64,000 nucleotides of DNA, taken from positions 124,001 to 188,000 of the forward strand of contig NZ_FOGI01000014.1 in NCBI RefSeq assembly GCF_900111175.1, read 5' to 3'. The notes beneath the pieces were generated by a model. It did not search any database and was not told the DNA's origin. It saw nothing but the letters and a program-made list of their open reading frames with translations. This document shows, in pieces, positions 51,996 through 60,342 of the stretch (position 1 is its first letter; the number at the start of each line of letters is the position of its first letter). Made by a program: the position numbers and the translations under genes. This DNA comes from Actinokineospora terrae. Its GTDB lineage: Bacteria > Actinomycetota > Actinomycetes > Mycobacteriales > Pseudonocardiaceae.

Positions 51996-52726
51996 CGGGG
52001 TGGGGCCGCGGCCGGGTCGATGGCGGCGTCCAGTTCCGTGGTCGAGGCCAGGTAGCCGTGACCGCGCACTGTCCGCACTATGCCGTCCGCGCCCGCAGCG
52101 TCGAGCTTGCGCCGTAGGTAGCCGACGTACACCTCTACGGCGTTGCGGGTCGCGGCCTGCTCGTCGCCCCACACGGCGCGCAGCAGCTCGTCCTTGGTGA
52201 CGACCGACCCGGCGCGCCCGGCCAGCGTGTCCAGCACCGCGAACTCCCGCGGGCTCAGCGACACCTGCGCCCCGTCGAACCGCACCTGGCGGGTCCCCCG
52301 GTCGACCTCCAGCCTGCCCAGCCGCAGCGTGCGCCCGCCGCCCTCGTCCGACCCGCGCCGCAGCACCGCGCGGACCTGGGCGACCAGCACCACGAACGAG
52401 AACGGCTTGACCAGGTACCCGTCGGCGCCCAGGTCGAGGCCATCGGCCTGGTCGACCTCGCCGTCCTTGGCCGACACCAGCAGCACCGGGGTGCGCACCC
52501 CCTCGGCGCGCAGCCGCTCCAGCACCCGGTAGCCGGACAGGCCGGGCAGCATGATGTCGAGCAGGATCACGTCGAACGCGCCGGTCAGCGCCACCCGCAG
52601 GGCGCTGGGCCCGTCAGCGGCGACGACCACGTCCATGCCCTCGGCGGTCAACCCGCGTTGCAGGGCGCGCCGCACACCCAGCTCGTCGTCGACCACCAGC
52701 ACCCGAGGCTTCACAGGTGCCATCAT
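51992..52726 (-). CDS. OmpR/PhoB-family response regulator
   Basis: This 244-aa regulator has a receiver domain (VLVVDDELGVRRAL, phospho-Asp57 in VILLDIMLPGLSGY, K in GYLVKPFSF). A winged-helix output domain follows, with SLSPREFAVLDTLAGRAGSV and NAVEVYVGYLRRKLDAAG. ATG 52726; a second in-frame ATG follows at once. It is the first gene of the kinase-NUDIX operon and is divergent from 52859. Confidence 0.95.
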   Translation of the reverse strand: MMAPVKPRVLVVDDELGVRRALQRGLTAEGMDVVVAADGPSALRVALTGAFDVILLDIMLPGLSGYRVLERLRAEGVRTPVLLVSAKDGEVDQADGLDLGADGYLVKPFSFVVLVAQVRAVLRRGSDEGGGRTLRLGRLEVDRGTRQVRFDGAQVSLSPREFAVLDTLAGRAGSVVTKDELLRAVWGDEQAATRNAVEVYVGYLRRKLDAAGADGIVRTVRGHGYLASTTELDAAIDPAAAPPR

Positions 52727-52858
52727 GGCGCTAGCGGCCCACCAGGGGCGTGGACTCTCAGCCGACTCTCAGCAGGCCGGGCGCTCTCAGCACCATCTCA
52801 GCGACGGTGGCGCAGTGTTCTCGGTGCGGGAACGACAACCCGAACAGGGGAGAGAGCA

Positions 52859-53923
52859 ATGGACAGGAAGAGGACGGCGCTGACCGTCGCGGCGGCGGGA
52901 ACAGCGGCGGGGGTCGTCGGGCTGATCCTGATCGCGAGCCCGGCGGGGGCCAACGAGGCGCCGCCGACGCTGCCGCCTGTTAGCGCTGAGGCGCTCGTGC
53001 AGTCGGTCATCGACGCGAAGACCCCGGCGCTGGCGGGTGCGGTAGAGCTACGCAACAACATCGGCCTGCCGATCCCGGGGCTGCCCCAGGGCTCTAGCGA
53101 TGACGAGCTTGCCCGGGTCTACGCCGATGGGCAGGGCCGCGGCCGGATCGCGCTCAGGCAGGGCGGTGGCGAGCGGACCTTCGTCCAGGACGGTACGACT
53201 ACCTGGCTGTGGAACTCCTCGGACAAGTCGGTCACGAAGTTCACCAGCGAGGCCAAGGACCACTCCGAGGAGAAGCTGGCCGACCCGGCGACGGTCGCCC
53301 GCGACCTGGTCGAGCTGATCAAGAAGGACTCCACGGTCACCGTGGACGGGACCGCGCGGGTCGCCGACCGGGCCGCGTACCAGCTGGTGCTGACCCCGAA
53401 GCCGACCGAGCGGACGCTGCTGCGCGAGATCCGGATCGCCATCGACTCCGAGACCAGGGTGCCGCTGCGGCTGGAGGTGCTGGCCAACGGGCAGTCCGAC
53501 CCGGCGTTGCGGATCGGGTTCACCGAGTTCAGCACCGGTGCGCAGGACCCGGCACTGTTCACCTTCACCCCGCCCGCCGGCGCGAAGGTCACCGAGGGCA
53601 AGCAAGAGAAGTCGTCCGAGGACAAGGGTGAGCTGCTCAAGTCGGCCGACCTGAAGGTCGTCGGCGAGGGCTGGGACGTGGTCGCGACCGGCAAGGTCCC
53701 CGCGGCGCTGCTGTCGGCGCAGATCCCGCAGTCCGGCGAGCGCGGCGGTCCGGTGGACGCCACCAGCATCCTCAAGAAGCTGGGCAAGGAGGTCTCCGGG
53801 TCGTTCGGCACCGGGTACGTGATCTCGACTAAGGTCGGCACCGCCCTGGTGACCACCGATGGCCGGGTCGCGGTCGGCGCGGTGCCGCAGCAGGTCCTCA
53901 TCGACGCCCTCGGGCAGAAGTGA
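52859..53923 (+). CDS. Exported LolA/RseB-like protein
   Basis: This 354-aa protein has a signal peptide (LTVAAAGTAAGVVGLILIAS, then AGA-N). A LolA/RseB-like half-barrel with WLWNSSDKSVTKFTSEAKDH and AYQLVLTPKPTERTLLREI follows. In actinomycetes such proteins sit beside ABC exporters and two-component systems. ATG 52859 follows GGAGAG. GTG of the ATPase gene overlaps its stop by 4 bp. It may bind a lipid or signal for the exporter. Confidence 0.85.
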   Translation: MDRKRTALTVAAAGTAAGVVGLILIASPAGANEAPPTLPPVSAEALVQSVIDAKTPALAGAVELRNNIGLPIPGLPQGSSDDELARVYADGQGRGRIALRQGGGERTFVQDGTTTWLWNSSDKSVTKFTSEAKDHSEEKLADPATVARDLVELIKKDSTVTVDGTARVADRAAYQLVLTPKPTERTLLREIRIAIDSETRVPLRLEVLANGQSDPALRIGFTEFSTGAQDPALFTFTPPAGAKVTEGKQEKSSEDKGELLKSADLKVVGEGWDVVATGKVPAALLSAQIPQSGERGGPVDATSILKKLGKEVSGSFGTGYVISTKVGTALVTTDGRVAVGAVPQQVLIDALGQK

Positions 53924-54918
53924 GCGGCTTGACCGAGCAGGGGGCGGCCGTGGTTCCTACCGCGGCCGCCCGCACCAAGGGCCTTCGTAAGGTCTACCGG
54001 GGCACGGTCGCCGTGGACAACGTCGACCTGGTAGTCCCAACGGGTGCGGTACTGGGGATGCTCGGCCCCAACGGTTCAGGTAAGACCACGACCATCCGGA
54101 TGCTGCTCGGTCTGGTGACGCCCACCGCGGGTGAGGTGGAACTGCTCGGCCAGCGGATGCCGGACGGCGCCGCGCTCGCGTTGCCCCAGGTAGGGGCGTT
54201 GGTGGAGGGGCCTGGGTTCTACCCGTTCTTGTCTGGTCGGGAGAACTTGTTGCGGTTTGCTGCGGCGGAACCGCTGTTGGCCAGCTCGGACATCCCGGGG
54301 GCCGTGGGGGCGGCACTGGAGCGGGTCGGACTTTCGGGGGCAGCGGGACGGCGGTTCCGGGGGTACTCACTCGGGATGAAGCAGCGGCTCGGGCTGGCGG
54401 CGGCTTTGCTGGTACCGCGCCAGTTCGTGGTACTGGACGAGCCGACGAACGGCCTGGACCCGGCCGGCACGCGGGAGATCCGGACGATCATCGCCGACCT
54501 GCACGCCGCGGGGACGACGGTGCTGGTGTCGTCCCACCTGCTGGCCGAGGTCGAGGCGACTTGCACGCACGTGGCGGTACTGAACCAGGGGACGGTGGTG
54601 GCGCAGGGGGAGCTGTCGTCGCTGCTGGAGGCGGGGAGCGCGAACCTGCTGGTGAGCACGCCTGAGGTGACGCTGGCAGTGGACGCTCTGCGGGAACAGC
54701 GGGTGCCTGCTCGGGCGGTGCCGGAGGGGGTGCGGGTGGACCTGACGGCCACTACAGCGCCTGCGGTGGTGGAGGTACTGGTGCGGGCGGGGGTGCCGGT
54801 ACACGAGGTCCGGCGGCAGCGGACTGGGCTGGAGGACCTTTTCGCACGGTTGACGGAGGACACGTCGACGGCGGAACTGAACGACCTGGACACGCTGGTC
54901 ACGGAGGACGCCCGATGA
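53920..54918 (+). CDS. ABC-2-type exporter ATPase
   Basis: This 332-aa ATPase has Walker A GPNGSGKTTTIRMLLGL, signature YSLGMKQRLGLAAAL, Walker B FVVLDEPTNGLDP and an H-loop His in VSSHLLAEVEATC. A C-terminal domain of about 110 residues follows. It is coupled to the LolA-like gene and precedes a permease by 46 bp. The substrate may be a lantibiotic, lipid or polysaccharide; nothing decides. Confidence 0.93.
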   Translation: MSGLTEQGAAVVPTAAARTKGLRKVYRGTVAVDNVDLVVPTGAVLGMLGPNGSGKTTTIRMLLGLVTPTAGEVELLGQRMPDGAALALPQVGALVEGPGFYPFLSGRENLLRFAAAEPLLASSDIPGAVGAALERVGLSGAAGRRFRGYSLGMKQRLGLAAALLVPRQFVVLDEPTNGLDPAGTREIRTIIADLHAAGTTVLVSSHLLAEVEATCTHVAVLNQGTVVAQGELSSLLEAGSANLLVSTPEVTLAVDALREQRVPARAVPEGVRVDLTATTAPAVVEVLVRAGVPVHEVRRQRTGLEDLFARLTEDTSTAELNDLDTLVTEDAR

Positions 54919-54964
54919 CCGGGCAGAGGCCGACTACGGCTGTTGTTGAACGAGGGGGAGTCCG

Positions 54965-55834
54965 ATGACTGCGCAGGCCGCCGAACTGGTGGGTGGGACG
55001 GACACGCTGGTCGTGCGGCGGGCGCCGTTGGGGCGGGTGTTGCGGTCCGAGTTGAGGATGGTGTTGCGCAGGCCCCGGACGTTGGTGGGGTTGGGGTTGT
55101 TGGGGCTGGTGCCGGTGGTGATGGGCATCGGGATCGCGATCGCGACCGCGTCGGGGGAGACCGGCGAGGGGGACGCGATGGCGGCGTTGGTGATGGGCAA
55201 CGGGATGCTGTTGCCGATCTTCGCGCTGTCCGTCGCGGTGGTGATGCTGCTGCCGCTGACCGGGGCGATGCTGGCGGCGGACGCGCTGGCCGGGGAGTCG
55301 TCGCACGGGACGCTGCGGGGGATGTTGATGGCCCCGGTCGGGCGGGGGCGGCTGCTGGCGGTCAAGGCGTTCGGGGTGGCGTCGGTGACGTTGCTGGCCG
55401 TGGTGCTGATGGCGGTCACCGGGATGATCACGGGGGTGCTGCTGCTGGGGGGCGACGGCATGCTCACCGCGTCGGGGACGTCGCTGCCGTTCGGGGAGGC
55501 GCTCGGGCGGGTGGCGATCACGGTGGTGTACGTGGCGCTGCAGGTGTGGGCGTTGGCCGCGGTGGCGCTGGCGGTTTCGGCGTTCACCGACCACCCGCTG
55601 ATCGTGGTGGTGGTGACGCTGGGCTTGGTGATCGTGTCGGGGGTGCTGAGCGCGATCCCGGCGCTGGACTGGATCGACCCGGTGCTGGTGACGACGAGTT
55701 GGGAAGCGGTCGGCGAGATCGTCCGCGACCCGATCTCCTGGAGCCCGCTCATCGACGGCGCCCTGCGCGCCGCCTGCTACATGCTGATCGGCGGCTCCAT
55801 CGCCTACAGCCGCATGCTCACCCGCGACGGCTGA
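54965..55834 (+). CDS. ABC-2-type exporter permease
   Basis: This 289-aa membrane protein has six transmembrane helices, starting with LVGLGLLGLVPVVMGIGIAI, and the SSHGTLRGMLMAPVGRGRLL segment common in ABC-2 permeases. ATG 54965 follows GGGGGAG. It completes the LolA-like/ATPase/permease unit and is likely regulated by the divergent two-component system. Confidence 0.9.
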   Translation: MTAQAAELVGGTDTLVVRRAPLGRVLRSELRMVLRRPRTLVGLGLLGLVPVVMGIGIAIATASGETGEGDAMAALVMGNGMLLPIFALSVAVVMLLPLTGAMLAADALAGESSHGTLRGMLMAPVGRGRLLAVKAFGVASVTLLAVVLMAVTGMITGVLLLGGDGMLTASGTSLPFGEALGRVAITVVYVALQVWALAAVALAVSAFTDHPLIVVVVTLGLVIVSGVLSAIPALDWIDPVLVTTSWEAVGEIVRDPISWSPLIDGALRAACYMLIGGSIAYSRMLTRDG

Positions 55835-55906
55835 CCGGCCGCTGGGGGTACAACGGCGACGCCTCACTCGGGGCGTCGCCGTTGCGCTGTGTGGGGTGTC
55901 CTGGCT

Positions 55907-55996
55907 GAGCAGCCCCCGAATCGAGCCTAGGCGGGGCTGGGCGGATGGGGCGAGGGTCACGATTGGGGATGTGGACAGGTTGGGGGGATGGGGATC
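55907..55996. repeat. Direct repeat, copy A
   Basis: It starts GAGCAGCCCCCGAATCGAGC and ends GGTTGGGGGGATGGGGATC. It is about 80% identical to copy B at 56116. The stretch 55835-56221 has no supported gene. Confidence 0.8.
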
Positions 55997-56115
55997 GACA
56001 CGGAGCAGCAGGGGCCAGCCGCCACAGTGGACAGGCGTCGCGGCAGGGGTAAGAGCGGCGCAGCGGGGTAAGGGGGCGGCGATGTCGCGCGGTCCCAGTT
56101 GGTGGACGCCGAATC

Positions 56116-56204
56116 GAGCAGCCCCCGAATCAAGCCCAGGTGGGGGCGCGCAGAGGGGCCAGAGTCACGATTGGGGCTGTGGACAGGTTGGGGGGATGGG
56201 GATC
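56116..56204. repeat. Direct repeat, copy B
   Basis: It starts GAGCAGCCCCCGAATCAAGC and ends with the same GGTTGGGGGGATGGGGATC as copy A, 209 bp later. It is a non-coding local duplication between the exporter permease and thiQ ends. Confidence 0.8.
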
Positions 56205-56221
56205 CCGGGGGCCAAGGGGGG

Positions 56222-57220
56222 TTAGCCGATGATGGCTAGGCCGTCGGGGTTTAGGGATAGGGGGGTTTGGGTGTGGGGGGTGGGGGTGGGGGTGGTGGCG
56301 ATGCTGGCTATGGCGTCCACTAGGAGGGTGGGGGTTTGTACGGTGAGCCTGATGTGGTCGCGGCGGTGGACTGTGGTGGTGATGGTGCCGGTGGTGGGGC
56401 CGGGGGCGGCGTTCAGGGCTGTGGGGCGTAGGCCTAGGCGGACGGGGCCGTTGGGGAGGGGGAAGGGGGTTGGGCCGAAGGGGGTGTCGATGATGCCGTT
56501 GGTTGCTGTGGCGTCAACGAAAGCGGTACAGCCTAGGAAGCGGGCTGTGTCCTCGTCGACGGGGTGGCGCCAGACCTGGTTGGGGGTTCCGGTTTGGACT
56601 ATCCGACCGGCGCGCATGACGGCTACTCGGTTGGCCAGGGTGAAGGCCTCGTCGTGGTCGTGGGTTACCACTAGTGCGGTGGTGCCGGAGTCGCGCAGCA
56701 GGCGGGACAGGTCGATGGCTAGTTGTTCGCGGAGCGATCTGTCCAAAGCAGACAGTGGTTCGTCCAGCAGCAGCAACCTAGGTCGAGGCGCCAGGGCCCG
56801 GGCTAGGGCAACCCGTTGCTGCTCGCCACCCGACAGTTCGGTCACGCGGCGTGGGCCGAAACCGGTGAGGCCTACCAGGTCCAGCAGTTCGTCCACCCGG
56901 GCGGCGACCTTCCGCTCCCCCGCCATCCGCAGTCCGAACGCGACGTTCCCCGCGACCGTCCGATGTGGAAACAGCTGACCGTCCTGGAACACCAAGCCGA
57001 ACCCGCGCCGGTGCACCGGCACCCCGCCCAGGTCCGCCCCGTCCCACGAGATCCCCCCGTCCGTGGGCTCCAACCCCGCCACCGCCCGCAGCAGCGTCGA
57101 CTTCCCGCACCCGGACGGCCCCAGCAGCGCCAGCACCTCCCCATCGGCGATCTCCACGTCCACCGCCGAAACAGCCACCACCCGCCCGTACCGCACGGTC
57201 AGACCGTCAACGCGAAGCAT
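56222..57220 (-). CDS. thiQ: Thiamine ABC transporter ATPase
   Basis: This 332-aa ATPase has Walker A GPSGCGKSTLLRAVAGL, signature LSGGEQQRVALARAL, Walker B LLLLDEPLSALDRSL and TALVVTHDHDEAFTLANRVA. A TOBE-like C-terminal domain follows. The last 60 residues are Thr/Pro-rich. ATG 57220 follows AGGAGG. The thiamine assignment comes from the TPP riboswitch and the binding protein upstream in the same operon. Confidence 0.88.
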   Translation of the reverse strand: MLRVDGLTVRYGRVVAVSAVDVEIADGEVLALLGPSGCGKSTLLRAVAGLEPTDGGISWDGADLGGVPVHRRGFGLVFQDGQLFPHRTVAGNVAFGLRMAGERKVAARVDELLDLVGLTGFGPRRVTELSGGEQQRVALARALAPRPRLLLLDEPLSALDRSLREQLAIDLSRLLRDSGTTALVVTHDHDEAFTLANRVAVMRAGRIVQTGTPNQVWRHPVDEDTARFLGCTAFVDATATNGIIDTPFGPTPFPLPNGPVRLGLRPTALNAAPGPTTGTITTTVHRRDHIRLTVQTPTLLVDAIASIATTPTPTPHTQTPLSLNPDGLAIIG

Positions 57221-57236
57221 CGAGACCTCCTCAGCA

Positions 57237-58823
57237 CTAGAACTCCCCGACCGTGCCGACGCGGAGGCGGTCCACGGCGACGACGATGGCCACGGTGACC
57301 AGCATCAGCAGGGTGCAGGACGCGTACGCCAGTTGGTTGTTCAGCTCTCCCGGGCGGGCCACCAGGCGGCCGATGACCACGGGGAGGGTGGCGGATTCGG
57401 GGCGGGCCAGGAAGCTGGTGGCGCCGAACTCGCCCAAGGCCACGGCGTAGGCGAAGGCGGTGGCGGCGACGAAGGAGCGAGCCGACAGGGGTACGTCGAC
57501 CTCGCGCCAGACTCGCCAGGGTTGGGCGCCGAGGGTGGCCGCGGCCTGGCGGAGGCGGGTGTCGACCGACCGCAGCACGGGCAGCAGGGTGCGGATGACC
57601 AGCGGGGTCACCACGAGGGCCTGCGCCAGCGGGACCAGCAGCGGGGACGTGCGGAGATCGCCGGGCAGGGCGTCCAGGGTGATCAGGTAGCCGAAGCCGA
57701 CCGTCACCGCGGAGACGCCCAGGGGCAGCATCAGTGCGGTGTCGATGGTCTCGATGAGGCTCGGGCGGGCTCTGGTGCGGCCCAGCGTCACCAGTGCGAC
57801 GCACGAGAGGACGCCGAGCACCAAAGCGAGCATGGTCGCATCGGTGGCCGCGCGCAGGGAGTTCAGCACCGCTTCCCAGCCCGTGACCTGCAACGACCCG
57901 CGAAACCCGGTCCCGCCGATCGCACGGTAGCCATCGAGCCCCGACTCGAACGACTTCGCCACCAGCGACGCGATCGGCACCATCAACGCGACGACCACCG
58001 CATACGCCGCCGCGACAACGCCCCACTCACCGCCGACCGGACGACGCGCGGTGTCCGCCCGACCCCGCAATCGCAACGCTGTCGACCGGCGGCGCAACAC
58101 AGCCCCGATCACCAGCACCGCGACAACGGACGCCAACTGGAGCAACGACAACGCCGCCGCCCCGGTCAGGTCGAACAGTTGTACCGTGCGCAGGTAGATC
58201 TCGGTCTCCAGAGTCGCGTACTCCCCGCCGCCCAGCAGCAGGACTACGCCGAAGCTGGTGGCGCAAAACAGGAACACCACGGCGGCCGACGACGAGATGG
58301 CGGGCCGAAGCACAGGCAGCGTGACGAACAAGAAGGTCCGCCAACGGGACGCCCCGAGCGACCGCGCCGCGTCCTCCGCTCTCCTGTCCACATGAGACCA
58401 CAGCGCCGACACCGTGCGGGCCACGACCGCCACGTTGAAGAACGCGTTCGCCAGGATGATGGCCAGTGGCCCGCCGTCGCCGAACAGCGAGCGGAACGCC
58501 AGACCCACCACCACCGTGGGCAGCACGAACGGCACCATCACCGCCGCGCGCACGAACCCGTTGCCCCACAACGACGTCCGCGCCAGCAGGAACGCGACCG
58601 GCAGGCCGGCGGCGACCGCGACGGCAGTGGCCGCCGCGGCCTGACCGAGGGTGAAGCCGACGAGGGACCAGGTGTCCGAACTGGACAGGACCGCGCCGAC
58701 GCCGGGGCCGAGACCGAGGCGGACGATCGCCACCACCGGCCACAGGAAGAAGACGGCCAGGAACCCCAGCGGCAGCGCGGCCGCGGCCAGCGCGCCGGTC
58801 AGGCCCGGACGGCCGTGCGCCAC
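57237..58823 (-). CDS. thiP: Thiamine ABC transporter fused permease
   Basis: This 528-aa permease is a tandem fusion with about twelve transmembrane helices. It has two EAA loops: AEDAARSLGASRWRTFLFVT and LRQAAATLGAQPWRVWREVD. This is the ThiP/FbpB layout. GTG 58823 overlaps the thiB end by 25 bp. The open frame to 60251 is a shadow. Confidence 0.9.
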   Translation of the reverse strand: MAHGRPGLTGALAAAALPLGFLAVFFLWPVVAIVRLGLGPGVGAVLSSSDTWSLVGFTLGQAAAATAVAVAAGLPVAFLLARTSLWGNGFVRAAVMVPFVLPTVVVGLAFRSLFGDGGPLAIILANAFFNVAVVARTVSALWSHVDRRAEDAARSLGASRWRTFLFVTLPVLRPAISSSAAVVFLFCATSFGVVLLLGGGEYATLETEIYLRTVQLFDLTGAAALSLLQLASVVAVLVIGAVLRRRSTALRLRGRADTARRPVGGEWGVVAAAYAVVVALMVPIASLVAKSFESGLDGYRAIGGTGFRGSLQVTGWEAVLNSLRAATDATMLALVLGVLSCVALVTLGRTRARPSLIETIDTALMLPLGVSAVTVGFGYLITLDALPGDLRTSPLLVPLAQALVVTPLVIRTLLPVLRSVDTRLRQAAATLGAQPWRVWREVDVPLSARSFVAATAFAYAVALGEFGATSFLARPESATLPVVIGRLVARPGELNNQLAYASCTLLMLVTVAIVVAVDRLRVGTVGEF

Positions 58824-59836
58824 TGCTCGATCCACCGCTCCCGGTTGCCCTGGATGTCCTCGACCGGCAGCGTCGACGGGCTCTCCGGTCGCGGCGCGGC
58901 CTGCTGCCAGGCGGCGGGCAGCGCGACACCGTCGCGCACCGGGTAGACGTACATCGACTCGGGCACCAGCTTCTGGAACGCCTCGGAGATCAGGAAGTCG
59001 ACGACCTTGCGCGCGTCGTCGGGGTTCTTCGCGCCGTTGAGCACACCGGCGTACTCCACCTGGCGGAAGCAGGTGTCGAGCAGCGCGGCGGTGCGGGGCT
59101 TGCCGTCCGTGCCGATCTCCGCGGACGGCGACGAGGCGTAGGAGACGACCAGCGGGCGCGGGCCCTTGCCGGAAGACCCGGAGAACTCCTGGGTGTAGGC
59201 CTCTTCCCAGCCGCTGACGACCTTGACGCCGTTGTCCTTGAGGCGCTTCCAGTAGTTGGGCCAGTCCTTGTTGCCGTAGTGCGCGACCGTCGCCATCAGG
59301 AACGCCAGGCCGGGCGAGCTGGTGGCCGGGTCCTCGACGACGAGCAGGTCCTTGTAGCGCGGGTCGGCGAGGTCCTCGAAGCTGGCGGGGGTGGCCAGCT
59401 CGCGGCTGGCAAGGGCGGCGAGGTCGACGTTGACGCACACATCGCCGACGTCCACCGCGGTGAGCCTGCCGGAGTTGTCGACCGCGTACTTCTGCGGACC
59501 CTTGTCGGCGTCGGCGGGCTTGTACTCGGCGAAGACACCCTCCGTGAGCGCGCGTGAGGCGAACGTGTTGTCCACTCCGAACGCCGCGTCGCCGATCGGC
59601 GCGGACTTGGTCAGCACCAGCTGGGTGGTCAGCGCGCCCGCGTCGCCGCTCTTGCGCACGTCGATCTTGATGCCGGTGTCGGCCTTGAACTTGTCGAGCA
59701 CCGACTGCTCGACGGTGAACGAGTCGTGCGTGACGAGGACCACCGTGCGCTCTGAGGTGTCCTGGGAGCTCGCCGTGCAGCTCGCGACCAGCGGGATGGT
59801 CATGGCGGCGGCCAGCAGGAGATGGCGTCTGCGCAT
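58799..59836 (-). CDS. thiB: Thiamine-binding lipoprotein ThiB
   Basis: This 345-aa periplasmic-type binding protein has a lipoprotein signal (HLLLAAAMTIPLVASC, lipid Cys20). ThiB/TbpA features follow: VVLVTHDSFTVEQSVLDKFK, FGVDNTFASRALTEGVFAEY and SWEEAYTQEFS-like region, with FRQVEYAGVLNGAKNPDDAR near the end. ATG 59836 has AAGGA eight bases upstream. The TPP riboswitch upstream supports thiamine or TPP as substrate. Confidence 0.93.
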   Translation of the reverse strand: MRRRHLLLAAAMTIPLVASCTASSQDTSERTVVLVTHDSFTVEQSVLDKFKADTGIKIDVRKSGDAGALTTQLVLTKSAPIGDAAFGVDNTFASRALTEGVFAEYKPADADKGPQKYAVDNSGRLTAVDVGDVCVNVDLAALASRELATPASFEDLADPRYKDLLVVEDPATSSPGLAFLMATVAHYGNKDWPNYWKRLKDNGVKVVSGWEEAYTQEFSGSSGKGPRPLVVSYASSPSAEIGTDGKPRTAALLDTCFRQVEYAGVLNGAKNPDDARKVVDFLISEAFQKLVPESMYVYPVRDGVALPAAWQQAAPRPESPSTLPVEDIQGNRERWIEQWRTAVRA

Positions 59837-59871
59837 GGGGTGTGTCCTTCCTCGGGCGAGCGCGCCACGAG

Positions 59872-59966
59872 CACCTCCCTGCGCGGGCATGATCCCGATC
59901 AGGTGTGGACGGTCGAGGGCCGCGTGCCCTCCTCTCAGCCCGGCGTGCCGGACTCCCGTGGCAGGG
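59872..59966 (-). ncRNA. TPP riboswitch (THI box)
   Basis: On the minus strand it shows GGGAGTCC, then GGCTGAGAGG (59940-59931), and ACCTGATCGGGATCATGCC (59904-59886) followed by GCGCAGGGAGG. These are the conserved TPP-aptamer elements in order. It lies 36 nt before thiB and should repress thiBPQ when TPP is high, probably by controlling translation. Confidence 0.95.
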
Positions 59967-60003
59967 TGAGCGTACGCCTGCGGTTGGGGCCAGGATGGGG
60001 ACC

Positions 60004-60297
60004 ATGGCTGAACTGCTGAGCGACCCGGAGATCGGCAAGGCATTGGGCAGGCTGCCGCGGTGGCGGCTGGTGGAGGGCGGGTTGGTCCTGGTGGCGGAGT
60101 TCGCCGACTTCGCCACCGCCATCCGGGTGGTGAACCGGGTGGCGGAGCTCGCCGAGCGCGCCGACCACCACCCGGACATCGACATCCGGTGGAACAAGGT
60201 GACCTTCCGCTGCTCCACGCACACGGTCAACGGTGTGACGGCCAAGGACACCGCCCTGGCGACCGAGATCGACGGGGTCGTCAGCGCCGTCGACTAG
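60004..60297 (+). CDS. 4a-hydroxytetrahydrobiopterin dehydratase-like protein
   Basis: This 97-aa protein has the pterin dehydratase fold and active-site signature ERADHHPDIDIRWNKVTFRC followed by STHTVNGVTAKD. It recycles hydroxylated pterins or has a related role; M. tuberculosis Rv1159A is similar. ATG 60004 follows a CAGGAT box by seven bases. It ends before a strong hairpin and the convergent PhoX-like gene. Confidence 0.93.
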   Translation: MAELLSDPEIGKALGRLPRWRLVEGGLVLVAEFADFATAIRVVNRVAELAERADHHPDIDIRWNKVTFRCSTHTVNGVTAKDTALATEIDGVVSAVD

Positions 60298-60303
60298 GGG
60301 CAC

Positions 60304-60327
60304 GGCGCCCGGGCGTCCCCGGGCGCC
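60304..60327. terminator. Hairpin between convergent genes
   Basis: GGCGCCCGGG and CCCGGGCGCC form a perfect 10-bp stem with a 4-nt loop in the 45-bp gap. It likely stops transcription from both sides. Confidence 0.75.
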
Positions 60328-60342
60328 GCCTCCCCAGGGGTC

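Noticed and set aside
57237..60251. 1004-aa single gene
   Set aside because: The C-terminal half is thiP; the rest overlaps thiB in another frame and the TPP riboswitch. GTG 58823 is the proper start.
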